From assembly GCF_900573885.1 (NCBI RefSeq), contig NZ_UPSE01000453.1, forward strand, positions 310,001 to 374,000: a stretch of DNA of 64,000 nt, in the 5' to 3' direction. Numbering within the stretch: the stretch's first letter is position 1; every line of letters starts with the position of its first letter. Positions 44,947 through 53,928 of this stretch are shown piece after piece. The notes below the pieces were generated by a model that was given only the letters and a program-made list of their open reading frames with translations, did no database searches and had not been told where the DNA came from. A program made the position numbers and the translations under genes. The DNA comes from Pseudomonas viridiflava. Its GTDB lineage: Bacteria > Pseudomonadota > Gammaproteobacteria > Pseudomonadales > Pseudomonadaceae.

Positions 44947-46938
44947 ATGAAACCGTTCAAATTTTTACGTTCTTCACTCGCCAAGGCGATTACGCCTTGG
45001 CACTACGTATCCGCTACGGCGTTGGTCGCCCTTACGGTATTGGGCAGCCAGCCGGCTCAGGCTGTGATGTTGGATTTGGGAAGTTTGACGGGCAGCGAGC
45101 CTGTTCAGGCGCAGGCGATTAGTGGCGATGGCACGGTGGTGGGACTCATTGGTGGGAACAATCGGGAACTGTTCCGATGGACTATGGATAAGGGGATGAC
45201 GAGTCTTGGGAGCGCTAATGCGGCCTCGATCGCTGGGGTGAGCAATGACGGTACCTATGTCATTGGCTCTTACAGCAACAATACTTTCTCGTTTCGCTGG
45301 GACGCCGCCAACGGCTTCGTTGATCTCGGTAATCTAGGAGGCGACGAAACCGTAGCCAGAGGCATTAGCGATGATGGCAGTGTGATAGTGGGGAATTCGA
45401 ACACTTCAGCCGGCGCGTTGACACGAGCATTTCGCTGGGAAAATGGGGTGATGCAAGACTTGGGCACCATCCGTCCAGGAAACACGCGCGCATGGGCGAT
45501 AAGCGGTGATGGACAGGTCGTGGTAGGCAATAGCGGATCGCTTGCTTTCCGGTGGGATAACACGAACGGGATGAGCGATTTGGGTAATCTTGGAGGACAA
45601 TCCTCCAGAGCATCTGCAGCCAACCGAGATGGCTCGGTAATTGTCGGTTACAGCGCTACAAGCGGAGCTCTCGACGACTATCACGCATTCCGTTGGACAG
45701 AACTGAACGGCATGCAGGATCTGGGTACATTGGGCGGAAATACCAGCTTCGCCAACGACATTAACGCGGATGGTTCGGTCATTGTGGGCAAAGCCCAGCA
45801 AGCCGACGGCGCCGATCGTGCTTTTCTCTGGACTGACGCAACCGGCATGACCAGCCTCGGCGTGCTTTCGGGCACGACTTCCAGCGAAGCCACAGGCGTT
45901 AGCGACGACGGCAAAACCGTAGTCGGAACAAGCGGCAACCGCGCATTCATCTGGAACGAATCCTTCGTATTACCGGGCCTGGCCGGTATGCAGGACCTCA
46001 ACTACCTGCAAACTTCCATCATCCGCAGCGCCGTCACCGTCAGCCATCTGACCGCCAGCCAAAACCGCCGCCTGCGCGACCTCGCTCAGGAACAATGCCA
46101 ACCCGGCGCCGCGCAGACTTATTGCTTGAGCCTGGGCAGTCAAAACTACCGCGGTGATGCCGACAGCAGTGCCACGCAAAAGAACCTCAACCTGTCCGCC
46201 GGCATGCGCCTGAATGAGCAGTATTCGGCGGGCGTCACCGGCAGCCTGGGCCGCGCAGACTTGAACGTGCAAAGCGCCGAGCAGAAAAAGGCGTTCGCGT
46301 TGGGCGTGTGGGGCGCGTTCCAGCAAAACGCGGATGACACCGGTTGGGGCGGCGCCGCCAGCGTGGCCGTCGGCCAGAGCGAGAACAGCTTTGATCGCGG
46401 CATGGCGCTGACCGACGTGCAGCGCGCCCGCGCCCATCTGGATCTCACCGGCACGGCCTTGCGCGTGGCGGGCAACTTTGGCATGCGCATGAATACGCCG
46501 CTGGGTGATTCGCTGATTACGCCGGAAGTCGCCCTGAGCCATGTCAGCACCCAGCAAGACGGCTTCACCGAACGCAGCGTGGCTCTTCCTCTGACGGTTA
46601 AAGGCTCCAACGAGCAGCGCACCTACGCCACCTTCGGAGTACGCAGCGCCACTCAAGTCAGCCCTAAAGGCACGCTGAATCTGGCGCTGGCTGTCGACAC
46701 CTTGCTGAGCGATAACACCCAAGGCATCGAAGGCCACTCGAAGGTGCCGGGCTTGAGCCGCTTCAACCTCGACAGCAGCGTGGATCAACGACGTGTCATT
46801 CCAACCGCCACGGTCGGTTACAGCCACGCGCTCACGGCTAACTCCGCGCTGGGCGGCGGCGTGCAGGTGGCAACGTCCACTCATCAGGACGGTGCTCCGC
46901 TGTTCGGGCTGGGTATGCAATACCGCTACTCGTTCTAA
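44947..46938 (+). CDS. autotransporter with HAF-type extracellular repeats
   Basis: A 663-residue surface protein. An extended signal peptide of the type Va kind (MKPFKFLRSSLAKAITPWHY... ending QPAQA) precedes about seven HAF-family repeats of roughly 40-45 residues (W--G-M-DLGTLGG--S-A--IN-DGSVIVG-S), residues 45-380, likely folding as a beta-propeller or beta-helix. A C-terminal beta-barrel (about 390-663) ends in Y-R-Y-S-F with terminal Phe, the outer-membrane insertion signal. ATG at 44947 with AGGTG upstream; a GTG at 44935 is possible. Ligand unknown. Confidence 0.9.
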   Translation: MKPFKFLRSSLAKAITPWHYVSATALVALTVLGSQPAQAVMLDLGSLTGSEPVQAQAISGDGTVVGLIGGNNRELFRWTMDKGMTSLGSANAASIAGVSNDGTYVIGSYSNNTFSFRWDAANGFVDLGNLGGDETVARGISDDGSVIVGNSNTSAGALTRAFRWENGVMQDLGTIRPGNTRAWAISGDGQVVVGNSGSLAFRWDNTNGMSDLGNLGGQSSRASAANRDGSVIVGYSATSGALDDYHAFRWTELNGMQDLGTLGGNTSFANDINADGSVIVGKAQQADGADRAFLWTDATGMTSLGVLSGTTSSEATGVSDDGKTVVGTSGNRAFIWNESFVLPGLAGMQDLNYLQTSIIRSAVTVSHLTASQNRRLRDLAQEQCQPGAAQTYCLSLGSQNYRGDADSSATQKNLNLSAGMRLNEQYSAGVTGSLGRADLNVQSAEQKKAFALGVWGAFQQNADDTGWGGAASVAVGQSENSFDRGMALTDVQRARAHLDLTGTALRVAGNFGMRMNTPLGDSLITPEVALSHVSTQQDGFTERSVALPLTVKGSNEQRTYATFGVRSATQVSPKGTLNLALAVDTLLSDNTQGIEGHSKVPGLSRFNLDSSVDQRRVIPTATVGYSHALTANSALGGGVQVATSTHQDGAPLFGLGMQYRYSF

Positions 46939-46983
46939 GGCACTATCTGAAAAAGAGATAGCTCGCCTTCCCTCGCGTTAAAA

Positions 46984-47019
46984 CTCGTGGCAAGGTCGCC
47001 ACACCGACCTTGCCACGAG
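46984..47019. promoter_or_regulatory. perfect hairpin overlapping the LysR leader
   Basis: CTCGTGGCAAGGTCG and its exact complement lie on either side of CCACAC, ending nine bases before the LysR ATG. On the minus strand TTTT follows the stem, so it could end antisense transcripts; on the plus strand there is no T-run. It may end the autotransporter mRNA weakly or fold across the LysR ribosome site. Confidence 0.5.
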
Positions 47020-47028
47020 CCGCCTCCC

Positions 47029-47940
47029 ATGATGACCCTGCGCCAGATTCGCCATTTCATTGCGGTGGCTGAAACCGGCTCCATCTCTGCTGCCGCTCAG
47101 GCCGTATTTATTTCCCAGTCCACGCTAACCCTGGCAATCCAGCAACTGGAGCAGGAGATTGGCGTCAGCCTGTTTAACCGCCACGCCAAGGGCATGACCC
47201 TTACGCACCAGGGCCACCAGTTTCTGCGCCAGGCGCATTTGATTCTGGCAACGGTGGACAACGCCAAACGCAGCCTGCAACAGAGCACCGATCAGGTCGC
47301 CGGCCAGCTCACTATCGGCGTTACGGGCCTCGTGGCCGGTTATTACCTGGCAGATCTGATCACCCGCTTTCAACGCGCCTACCCGAACGTGGAAATTCGC
47401 GTGATGGAGGATGAGCGCCCGTATATCGAGCACTTGCTGGTGAGCGGTGAAATTGATGTGGGCGTGCTGATTCTGTCCAACCTCGAAGACCGCCACGCCT
47501 TGCAAACCGAGGTGCTCACTCACTCGCCGTTGCGCCTGTGGTTGCCGCCGCAACACCCGCTGCTGGAGCACGACAGCATCAGCCTGGCGGATGTGGTGAA
47601 GGAGCCGATGATTCAGCTAAACGTCGATGAGATGGGCCTGAACGCCCAGCGCATCTGGTCGCGCGCCGGCTTGCAGCCGAATGTGACGTTGCGCACCGGC
47701 TCTACCGAAGCGGTACGAAGTCTGGTGGCGGCGGGCTTGGGGCTGTCTATTCAGCCGGACATGACCTACCGGCCATGGTCCCTTGAAGGCGACATTATCG
47801 AAGCCCGCGCGGTGGTGGATCTGACCCAGACGCTGGACGTCGGCCTGGCCTGGCGCCGAGGCACGGCGCGGCCTGCGCTGGTGGACCCGTTCCTGACGGT
47901 GGCCCGCGAGCAGCTGAATAACCGCAGGCCATCTATTTAA
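47029..47940 (+). CDS. LysR-family transcriptional regulator
   Basis: A 303-residue regulator. The helix-turn-helix MTLRQIRHFIAVAETGSISAAAQAVFISQSTLTLAIQQLEQEIGVSLFNRHAKGMTLT is standard LysR; the substrate-binding domain follows (GQLTIGVTGLVAGYYLADLITRFQRAYPNVEIRVME). Two adjacent ATGs (47029, 47032) are possible; the start is right after a perfect hairpin. The genes downstream on the same strand (aldehyde dehydrogenase, polyamine transporter) are its likely targets, an inference from position. Confidence 0.88.
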   Translation: MMTLRQIRHFIAVAETGSISAAAQAVFISQSTLTLAIQQLEQEIGVSLFNRHAKGMTLTHQGHQFLRQAHLILATVDNAKRSLQQSTDQVAGQLTIGVTGLVAGYYLADLITRFQRAYPNVEIRVMEDERPYIEHLLVSGEIDVGVLILSNLEDRHALQTEVLTHSPLRLWLPPQHPLLEHDSISLADVVKEPMIQLNVDEMGLNAQRIWSRAGLQPNVTLRTGSTEAVRSLVAAGLGLSIQPDMTYRPWSLEGDIIEARAVVDLTQTLDVGLAWRRGTARPALVDPFLTVAREQLNNRRPSI

Positions 47941-47941
47941 T

Positions 47942-47956
47942 CGAACGCGGCGTTCG
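47942..47956 (+). terminator. short hairpin after the LysR gene
   Basis: CGAACG-CGG-CGTTCG immediately follows the stop, but only GTATTTAGAATTTG comes after it, so termination is uncertain. Confidence 0.35.
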
Positions 47957-48054
47957 GTATTTAGAATTTGTCGCCTACCCCACCGCCCACTAGTCTCTGT
48001 TGCCATTCGTATCAAGGCGTTTCACGGCTCGCCCGAGCCACCAGCGCTTTAGAA

Positions 48055-48062
48055 AACAACAA
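48055..48062 (+). promoter_or_regulatory. CA motif before the first aldehyde dehydrogenase gene, possible Hfq/Crc site
   Basis: AACAACAA lies 16 bases before the ATG within AAAACAACAACAG, fitting the AANAANAA catabolite-repression motif of pseudomonads. Crc commonly represses amino-acid and amine catabolism, which suits the gene. Confidence 0.45.
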
Positions 48063-48077
48063 CAGTGAGCGAACGCA

Positions 48078-49544
48078 ATGGCCGGTGCCGCCCCTTCTCC
48101 AACGTTTTGCAGCGCCCTGTTGATCGATGGCCAACTCGTGGCCGGCGAAGGCTTCGTTGAGCGGATTCTGAATCCCGCCACGGGCGACACGCTTGTCCGT
48201 ATCGCCGAGGCCTCCACTGATCAAGTGGAAGCGGCCATTCACGCGGCCCATCGCGCCTCCACTGGCTGGGCCCGCACCACGCCGCAACAACGCTCGGTCA
48301 TCTTGCTGAAAATTGCCGACGCCATTGAGCAGCGCGCCGACGCTCTGGCGCAGCTCGAAGCGCTGAACTGCGGCAAGCCGCTACACCTGGCGCGTCAGGA
48401 TGACCTGACGGCGGCGGTGGATGTATTCCGCTTTTTCGCCGGTGCCGTGCGTTGCCAGACCGGGCAACTGGCCGGCGAGTACATGCCCGGCTACACCAGC
48501 ATGGTGCGCCGCGACCCCATTGGCGTGGTCGCCTCGATTGCGCCCTGGAATTACCCGCTGATGATGGCCGCCTGGAAAATCGCCCCGGCGCTGGCGGCGG
48601 GCAATACGCTGGTGTTCAAACCGTCTGAGCACACGCCGCTGTCGATTCTGAGCCTCGCGCCGGTACTCGCCGAGCTGCTGCCGCCGGGCGTGATCAACAT
48701 TGTGTGTGGCGGCGGTGAAAGCGTTGGCAGTCATTTGGTCAGCCACCCGAAGGTGCGCATGGTGTCGCTCACGGGGGATATCGTCACGGGTCAGAAAATT
48801 CTTCAGGCCGCCGCCAAAAGCGTAAAACGCACCCACCTTGAGCTGGGCGGCAAGGCGCCGGTCATCGTTTGCAACGACGCCAACCTCAACGCCGTGGTCG
48901 AGGGCGTGCGCGCCTACGGCTACTACAACGCCGGCCAGGACTGCACCGCCGCCTGCCGCATCTATGCTCAAGCCGGCATTCACGACCGCCTGGTGGCCGA
49001 ACTGGGCGACGCCGTCAGCAGCCTGCGCTTTGCCAGAAAACGCGACGCCGACAACGAGATCGGCCCACTCATCAGCGCCCGCCAGCGCGACCGCGTGGCC
49101 AGCTTTGTCGAGCGTGCTTTGGGCCAACCGCACATCGAACGCGTGACCGGCGCCGCCGTGCATTCGGGCCCCGGCTTCTACTACCAGCCGACGCTGCTGG
49201 CCGGCTGCAAACAGAGCGATGAAATTGTGCAGCGCGAGGTGTTTGGCCCGGTGGTGACCGTGACCCGCTTCGACGAACTGAGCCAGGCAGTGGACTGGGC
49301 CAACGACTCGGAATACGGCCTGGCCTCGTCGGTGTGGACGCAGAACCTCGACAAAGCCATGCAGGTGGCCGCCCGCTTGCAATACGGCTGCACCTGGATC
49401 AACAGCCACTTTCAGCTGGTGAGCGAAATGCCCCACGGCGGGCTGAAACGCTCGGGGTACGGCAAGGATTTGTCCAGCGACTCGCTGGAGGATTACACCG
49501 TGGTGCGCCACATCATGGCGCGCCACGGCCAGCTGACCGAATGA
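48078..49544 (+). CDS. gamma-aminobutyraldehyde dehydrogenase-like (PatD/YdcW) aldehyde dehydrogenase, first copy
   Basis: NAD-dependent aldehyde dehydrogenase of 488 residues. Catalytic Cys289 ([10 protein letters not shown]), general-base Glu255 (HLELGGKAP), the NAD-binding [10 protein letters not shown] and the [12 protein letters not shown] segment are all present. The closest family I recognise is PatD/YdcW, which oxidises 4-aminobutyraldehyde from putrescine to GABA. It diverges more from PatD than the second copy at 53929 and carries a 13-residue N-terminal extension, so the substrate may differ. First of the operon leading to the polyamine binding protein. Confidence 0.88.
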   Translation: MAGAAPSPTFCSALLIDGQLVAGEGFVERILNPATGDTLVRIAEASTDQVEAAIHAAHRASTGWARTTPQQRSVILLKIADAIEQRADALAQLEALNCGKPLHLARQDDLTAAVDVFRFFAGAVRCQTGQLAGEYMPGYTSMVRRDPIGVVASIAPWNYPLMMAAWKIAPALAAGNTLVFKPSEHTPLSILSLAPVLAELLPPGVINIVCGGGESVGSHLVSHPKVRMVSLTGDIVTGQKILQAAAKSVKRTHLELGGKAPVIVCNDANLNAVVEGVRAYGYYNAGQDCTAACRIYAQAGIHDRLVAELGDAVSSLRFARKRDADNEIGPLISARQRDRVASFVERALGQPHIERVTGAAVHSGPGFYYQPTLLAGCKQSDEIVQREVFGPVVTVTRFDELSQAVDWANDSEYGLASSVWTQNLDKAMQVAARLQYGCTWINSHFQLVSEMPHGGLKRSGYGKDLSSDSLEDYTVVRHIMARHGQLTE

Positions 49545-49654
49545 CGATTTACGCAAGCCCTTCCAGCCCGGCCTAGACCGTGCGGTTACATAACAAGAAG
49601 TCCCGTTACACGACGTTCAACTGCCCCAATAAAACAGAAAAGAGGGATACCTAA

Positions 49655-50815
49655 ATGTTCGTGAAAAGAACCGCTCTATTAAGTGCGCTCACCACCGCCC
49701 TGCTGGCCAGCGCCAGCTTGCAAGCCGCCGAAACGCTCAAGGCCGTCGGTGCTGGCGAAGGCGCGCTGGATATCATCGCCTGGCCGGGTTACATCGAACG
49801 CGGCGAGACCGACAAGAATTACGACTGGGTAACCCAGTTTGAGAAAGACAGCGGCTGCAAAGTGAACGTGAAAACCGCCGCCACGTCGGACGAAATGGTC
49901 AGCCTGATGACCAAGGGCGGCTACGACCTGGTCACCGCCTCGGGCGATGCGTCGCTGCGCCTGATCTACGGCAAGCGCGTACAGCCGATCAACCCGGAAC
50001 TCATCCCCAACTGGAAAACCCTCGACGGCCGCCTGAAAGACGCGCCGTGGTACGTGGTGGACGGCAAAACCTACGGCGCGCCCTACCAATGGGGCCCGAA
50101 CGTGCTGATGTACAACACCAACGTCTTCAAGAAAGCGCCGGACAGCTGGAGCGTGTTGTTTGAAGCGCAAGAGCTGCCCGACGGCAAGCCGAACAAAGGC
50201 CGCGTGCAGGCCTACGACGGCCCGATCTACATCGCCGACGCCGCGCTGTACCTGAAAAATGCCCAACCTGAGCTGAAGATCAACGACCCCTACGAGCTCA
50301 ACGAGACCCAGTACAAGGCCGTGCTTGAGGTGCTGCGCAAACAGCACGTATTGATCCACCGCTATTGGCACGACACCACCGTGCAAATGAGTGACTTCAA
50401 AAACGAAGGCGTGGTGGCCTCCAGTGCATGGCCGTATCAAGCCAACGCGCTCAAAGGCGAAGGTCAGCCGATTGCCACCGTGTTCCCGAAAGAAGGCGTC
50501 ACCGGCTGGGCTGACACCACCATGCTGCACGCCGAAGCCAAGCACCCGAACTGCGCTTACAAGTGGATGAACTGGTCGCTGGAGCCGAAGGTACAAGGCG
50601 ACCTGGCCGCCTGGTTCGGCTCGGTGCCGGCCGTGCCGGTGGCCTGTAAATCCAGCGAGTTGCTGGGTGCTGAAGGCTGTGCGGTGAACGGGTACGACCA
50701 GTTCGACAAGATCGCCTTCTGGAAGACCCCGCAGGCCAAGTGCAAGACGCAGGATGCGTGCGTGCCGTATTCCAAATGGACGCAGGATTTCATTTCGATC
50801 ATGGGCGGGCGTTAA
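49655..50815 (+). CDS. periplasmic polyamine-binding protein of an ABC transporter (YdcS/PotF type)
   Basis: A 386-residue secreted solute-binding protein. Signal peptide ends LQAAE. The polyamine-binding pattern is visible in LDIIAWPGYIERGETDKNYDWVTQFEKDSGCKVNVKTAATSDEMVSLM, YGAPYQWGPNVLMYNTN and the cysteine-containing C-terminus. Delivers putrescine or a related amine to the permeases encoded downstream. GAGGG lies 11 bases upstream. The match is to E. coli YdcS rather than PotD, judging by length. Confidence 0.88.
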   Translation: MFVKRTALLSALTTALLASASLQAAETLKAVGAGEGALDIIAWPGYIERGETDKNYDWVTQFEKDSGCKVNVKTAATSDEMVSLMTKGGYDLVTASGDASLRLIYGKRVQPINPELIPNWKTLDGRLKDAPWYVVDGKTYGAPYQWGPNVLMYNTNVFKKAPDSWSVLFEAQELPDGKPNKGRVQAYDGPIYIADAALYLKNAQPELKINDPYELNETQYKAVLEVLRKQHVLIHRYWHDTTVQMSDFKNEGVVASSAWPYQANALKGEGQPIATVFPKEGVTGWADTTMLHAEAKHPNCAYKWMNWSLEPKVQGDLAAWFGSVPAVPVACKSSELLGAEGCAVNGYDQFDKIAFWKTPQAKCKTQDACVPYSKWTQDFISIMGGR

Positions 50816-50822
50816 ACCGCTG

Positions 50823-50937
50823 CCCTCTCCCCCCGCCCCTCTCCCGCGAGCGGGCGAGGGGAGCTAAACCTCGTTTGACGCAAAGGCGCCGATTAGGCCC
50901 CCTCGCCCGCCTGCGGGAGAGGGCGGGGGGAGAGGGT
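50823..50937. repeat. CCCTCTCCCC-ended inverted repeat, copy 2
   Basis: Same element as at 34538-34656, with arms CCCTCTCCCCCCGCCCCTCT and the complement ending GGCGGGGGGAGAGGG. It lies between the binding-protein gene and the ATPase gene of one operon, so the mRNA carries it as a double hairpin. Confidence 0.85.
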
Positions 50938-50994
50938 TCGCCCGGCCTCCTCGATTAAGAAATCGTTTCGCGCTTCACCCCGGAGTTCCCCGCT

Positions 50995-52035
50995 ATGACC
51001 CCTGCTGTGCAATTCACCGATGTGTCCCGCGTGTTCGGCGACGTCAAGGCTGTGGACCGTGTGTCCATCGACATTCAGGACGGTGAGTTCTTTTCCATGC
51101 TCGGCCCCTCCGGCTCGGGCAAGACCACGTGCCTGCGGCTGATTGCCGGTTTCGAGCAGCCGAGCACGGGCTCTATTCGTATTCACGGCGCCGAGGCCGT
51201 TGGCCTGGCGCCGTACCAGCGCGATGTAAATACGGTGTTTCAGGATTACGCCCTGTTTCCCCACATGAACGTGCGCGACAACGTGGCCTACGGCTTGAAA
51301 GTAAAAGGCGTGGGCAAGAGCGAGCGCCTGAACCGTGCCGAGGAAGCCTTGGGTATGGTGGCGCTGGCCGGTTATGGCGAGCGCAAGCCGGTGCAGTTGT
51401 CCGGCGGCCAGCGTCAGCGTGTGGCCCTGGCCCGCGCGTTGGTCAATCGGCCACGCGTGTTGCTGCTCGACGAACCCCTCGGCGCGCTGGATTTGAAGCT
51501 GCGCGAGCAAATGCAAAGCGAGCTGAAGAAGCTGCAGCGCCAGCTCGGCATTACCTTTATTTTTGTCACCCACGACCAGACCGAAGCGCTGTCGATGTCC
51601 GACCGCGTGGCGGTGTTCAACAAGGGCCGCATCGAGCAGGTCGACACGCCGCGCAATCTCTATATGAAACCGGCCACGCCGTTTGTGGCGGAGTTTGTCG
51701 GTACGTCGAATGTGCTGCGCGGTGAACTGGCGCAACTGCTCACCGGCAGCGCCGCGCCCTTCTCGATTCGCCCGGAACATATCCGTCTGCAGGAAGCCGC
51801 TGGCTCCGATGCCAACGCCACCGAGGTGCTCGTTACCGGCCTGCTCCACGACGTGCAGTACCAAGGCGCCGCCACGCGCTTTGAAGTGCGGCTGGAAAAC
51901 GGCCAGAACCTCAGCGTGACCCAGGCCAATAATCAGTGGCAGCAAAGCGCGCCGGCGTTTCAGGCTGGGCAGCACGTGAGCGTGCGCTGGGCCCGCGAGG
52001 CCATGGTGGCGCTTGTTGACGTGGAGGCTCGCTGA
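50995..52035 (+). CDS. polyamine ABC transporter ATP-binding protein (YdcT/PotA type)
   Basis: A 346-residue ATPase energising amine import. Walker A GPSGSGKT is at residues 37-44, signature LSGGQ at 135-139, Walker B ending with Asp159 (VLLLDEPLGALD) and the switch His in FVTHDQTEA. The C-terminal part (about 235-346) is the TOBE regulatory domain, FSIRPEHIRL being typical of PotA. One CDS stop to next ATG distance is a single base (52035/52037). Confidence 0.93.
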   Translation: MTPAVQFTDVSRVFGDVKAVDRVSIDIQDGEFFSMLGPSGSGKTTCLRLIAGFEQPSTGSIRIHGAEAVGLAPYQRDVNTVFQDYALFPHMNVRDNVAYGLKVKGVGKSERLNRAEEALGMVALAGYGERKPVQLSGGQRQRVALARALVNRPRVLLLDEPLGALDLKLREQMQSELKKLQRQLGITFIFVTHDQTEALSMSDRVAVFNKGRIEQVDTPRNLYMKPATPFVAEFVGTSNVLRGELAQLLTGSAAPFSIRPEHIRLQEAAGSDANATEVLVTGLLHDVQYQGAATRFEVRLENGQNLSVTQANNQWQQSAPAFQAGQHVSVRWAREAMVALVDVEAR

Positions 52036-52036
52036 C

Positions 52037-52987
52037 ATGAGCGCCCTCGCTACGCCCCTGACTGCGCGCCGCTCCGGCGGGCTGCTGCACGGGTTGTCGA
52101 ACCTGCTGTACCGCAAGCCCAATCTGTATCTGGCGATGCTGCTGATACCGCCGCTGCTGTGGTTCGGCGTGATCTATTTCGCCCCGCTGCTGACCTTCCT
52201 CTGGCAGGGCGTGTACACCTACGACGAAATGGCCATGGCCGCCACGCCCGACCTGACCTGGGCCAACCTGGCGGCGCTGTTCGAGCCGGCCAATTACGAC
52301 ATCATTCTGCGCACGGTGACCATGGCCATCGCCGTGTCGCTGGCCAGCGCTGCGCTGGCCTTTCCCATCGCCTATTACATGGCGCGCTACACCACGGGCA
52401 AAACCAAGGCGTTCTTTTACATCGCGGTAATGCTGCCGATGTGGGCCAGTTACATCGTCAAGGCCTATGCCTGGACGCTGCTGCTGGCCAAGGGCGGCGT
52501 GGCGCAATGGTTCGTGGAACAGCTGCACTTGGGCCCGCTGTTGCAATTCATTCTGGGCATTCCAGGCATTGGCGGCAGCACCTTGTCGACCTCGCAGTTG
52601 GGCCGTTTTCTGGTGTTCGTGTACATCTGGCTGCCGTTCATGATTTTGCCGATTCAGGCCTCGCTGGAGCGTTTGCCGCCCTCGCTGTTGCAGGCTTCGG
52701 CCGATCTCGGCGCGCGCCCTTCGCAAACCTTTATGCAGGTGATTCTGCCGCTGTCGGTGCCGGGCATTGCTGCCGGTTCGATCTTCACCTTCAGCCTCAC
52801 CCTGGGCGATTTCATCGTGCCGCAGCTGGTGGGCCCGCCCGGGTTGTTTATCGGCAACATGGTTTATACCCAGCAAGGCTCGATCGGCAACATGCCGATG
52901 GCCGCCGCGTTCACCTTGGTGCCGATCGTGTTGATCGCCGTGTACCTGTCCATCGTCAAACGACTGGGGGCTTTCGATGCGCTCTGA
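52037..52987 (+). CDS. polyamine ABC transporter permease (YdcU/PotB type)
   Basis: A 316-residue inner-membrane permease with about six helices. The conserved EAA-type loop [29 protein letters not shown] contacts the ATPase. ATG at 52037 with GGAGG inside the end of the ATPase gene. Followed by the second permease with an 11-base overlap. Confidence 0.92.
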   Translation: MSALATPLTARRSGGLLHGLSNLLYRKPNLYLAMLLIPPLLWFGVIYFAPLLTFLWQGVYTYDEMAMAATPDLTWANLAALFEPANYDIILRTVTMAIAVSLASAALAFPIAYYMARYTTGKTKAFFYIAVMLPMWASYIVKAYAWTLLLAKGGVAQWFVEQLHLGPLLQFILGIPGIGGSTLSTSQLGRFLVFVYIWLPFMILPIQASLERLPPSLLQASADLGARPSQTFMQVILPLSVPGIAAGSIFTFSLTLGDFIVPQLVGPPGLFIGNMVYTQQGSIGNMPMAAAFTLVPIVLIAVYLSIVKRLGAFDAL

Positions 52988-53789
52988 TGCTTCAGCTTCG
53001 CTGCCGCTGAAAATGGCCGCCTGGGGCGGGCTGGTGTTTTTGCACTTCCCGATCCTGATCATCTTTATGTACGCCTTCAACACCGAGCAGTCGGCGTTCA
53101 GCTTTCCGCCGCAGGGCTTCACGCTGCACTGGTTCAGCGTCGCCTTCGCGCGGCCGGATGTGTTGGAAGCAATCAAGCTGAGCGCGCAGATCGCCTGCCT
53201 GGCCACGCTGATTGCCATGGTGCTTGGCACCCTGGCCGCGGCGGCGTTGTACCGGCGCGATTTCTTCGGCAAGGAAGGCGTGTCGCTGATGCTGATTCTG
53301 CCCATCGCCCTGCCCGGCATCGTCACCGGCCTGGCGCTGCTGACGGCGTTCAAAGCCTTCGGCATCGAGCCCGGCATTTTCACCATCGTCGTGGGCCACG
53401 CCACGTTCTGCGTGGTGATTGTTTACAACAACGTGATCGCCCGTTTTCGCCGTACTTCGCACAGCCTGATCGAAGCCTCGATGGACCTGGGCGCCGACGG
53501 CTGGCAGACGTTCCGCTACATCATCCTGCCCAACCTCGGCTCGGCGCTGCTGGCCGGCGGCATGTTGGCGTTTGCGCTGTCGTTTGACGAAATCATCGTC
53601 ACCACCTTTACCGCTGGCCACGAACGCACCTTGCCGTTGTGGCTGCTCAACCAACTCAGCCGCCCGCGCGACGTGCCGGTGACCAACGTGGTCGCCATGC
53701 TCGTGATGCTGGTGACCATGCTGCCGATTCTGGGCGCGTATTACCTCACCAAGGGTGGGGAAAGCGTGGCCGGTAGCGGCGGGAAATAA
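52977..53789 (+). CDS. polyamine ABC transporter permease (YdcV/PotC type)
   Basis: A 270-residue permease with six predicted helices; the EAA loop reads [29 protein letters not shown]. Its ATG lies inside the end of the previous gene with a GGGGG ribosome site. With YdcT-, YdcU- and YdcS-like proteins it completes an importer for putrescine or related amines. Confidence 0.92.
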   Translation: MRSDASASLPLKMAAWGGLVFLHFPILIIFMYAFNTEQSAFSFPPQGFTLHWFSVAFARPDVLEAIKLSAQIACLATLIAMVLGTLAAAALYRRDFFGKEGVSLMLILPIALPGIVTGLALLTAFKAFGIEPGIFTIVVGHATFCVVIVYNNVIARFRRTSHSLIEASMDLGADGWQTFRYIILPNLGSALLAGGMLAFALSFDEIIVTTFTAGHERTLPLWLLNQLSRPRDVPVTNVVAMLVMLVTMLPILGAYYLTKGGESVAGSGGK

Positions 53790-53808
53790 AAGCGATGCAC
53801 TTCCCCCT

Positions 53809-53889
53809 GTAGGAGCGGCTTCAGCCGCGATGCTCTTAAAAAATCAAAAGCATCGCGGCTAATCGGAATGCCGCCCAACCGCTCCTACA
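53809..53889. repeat. REPIN before the second aldehyde dehydrogenase gene
   Basis: TGTAGGAGCGGCTTCAGCCG starts the element and CCGCTCCTACA ends it, with inner arms AGCCGCGATGCT and AGCATCGCGGCT. The right half contains the GGAATGCCGCCCAACCGCT variant also present at 24450. Confidence 0.85.
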
Positions 53890-53928
53890 AGGAAGCTCGA
53901 ACCACACCTGATAAAGAGGGTAGAACCG

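Noticed and set aside
51911..53404. 497-codon minus-strand open frame across the two permease genes
   Set aside because: Antisense to two well-supported permease genes, low-complexity composition.
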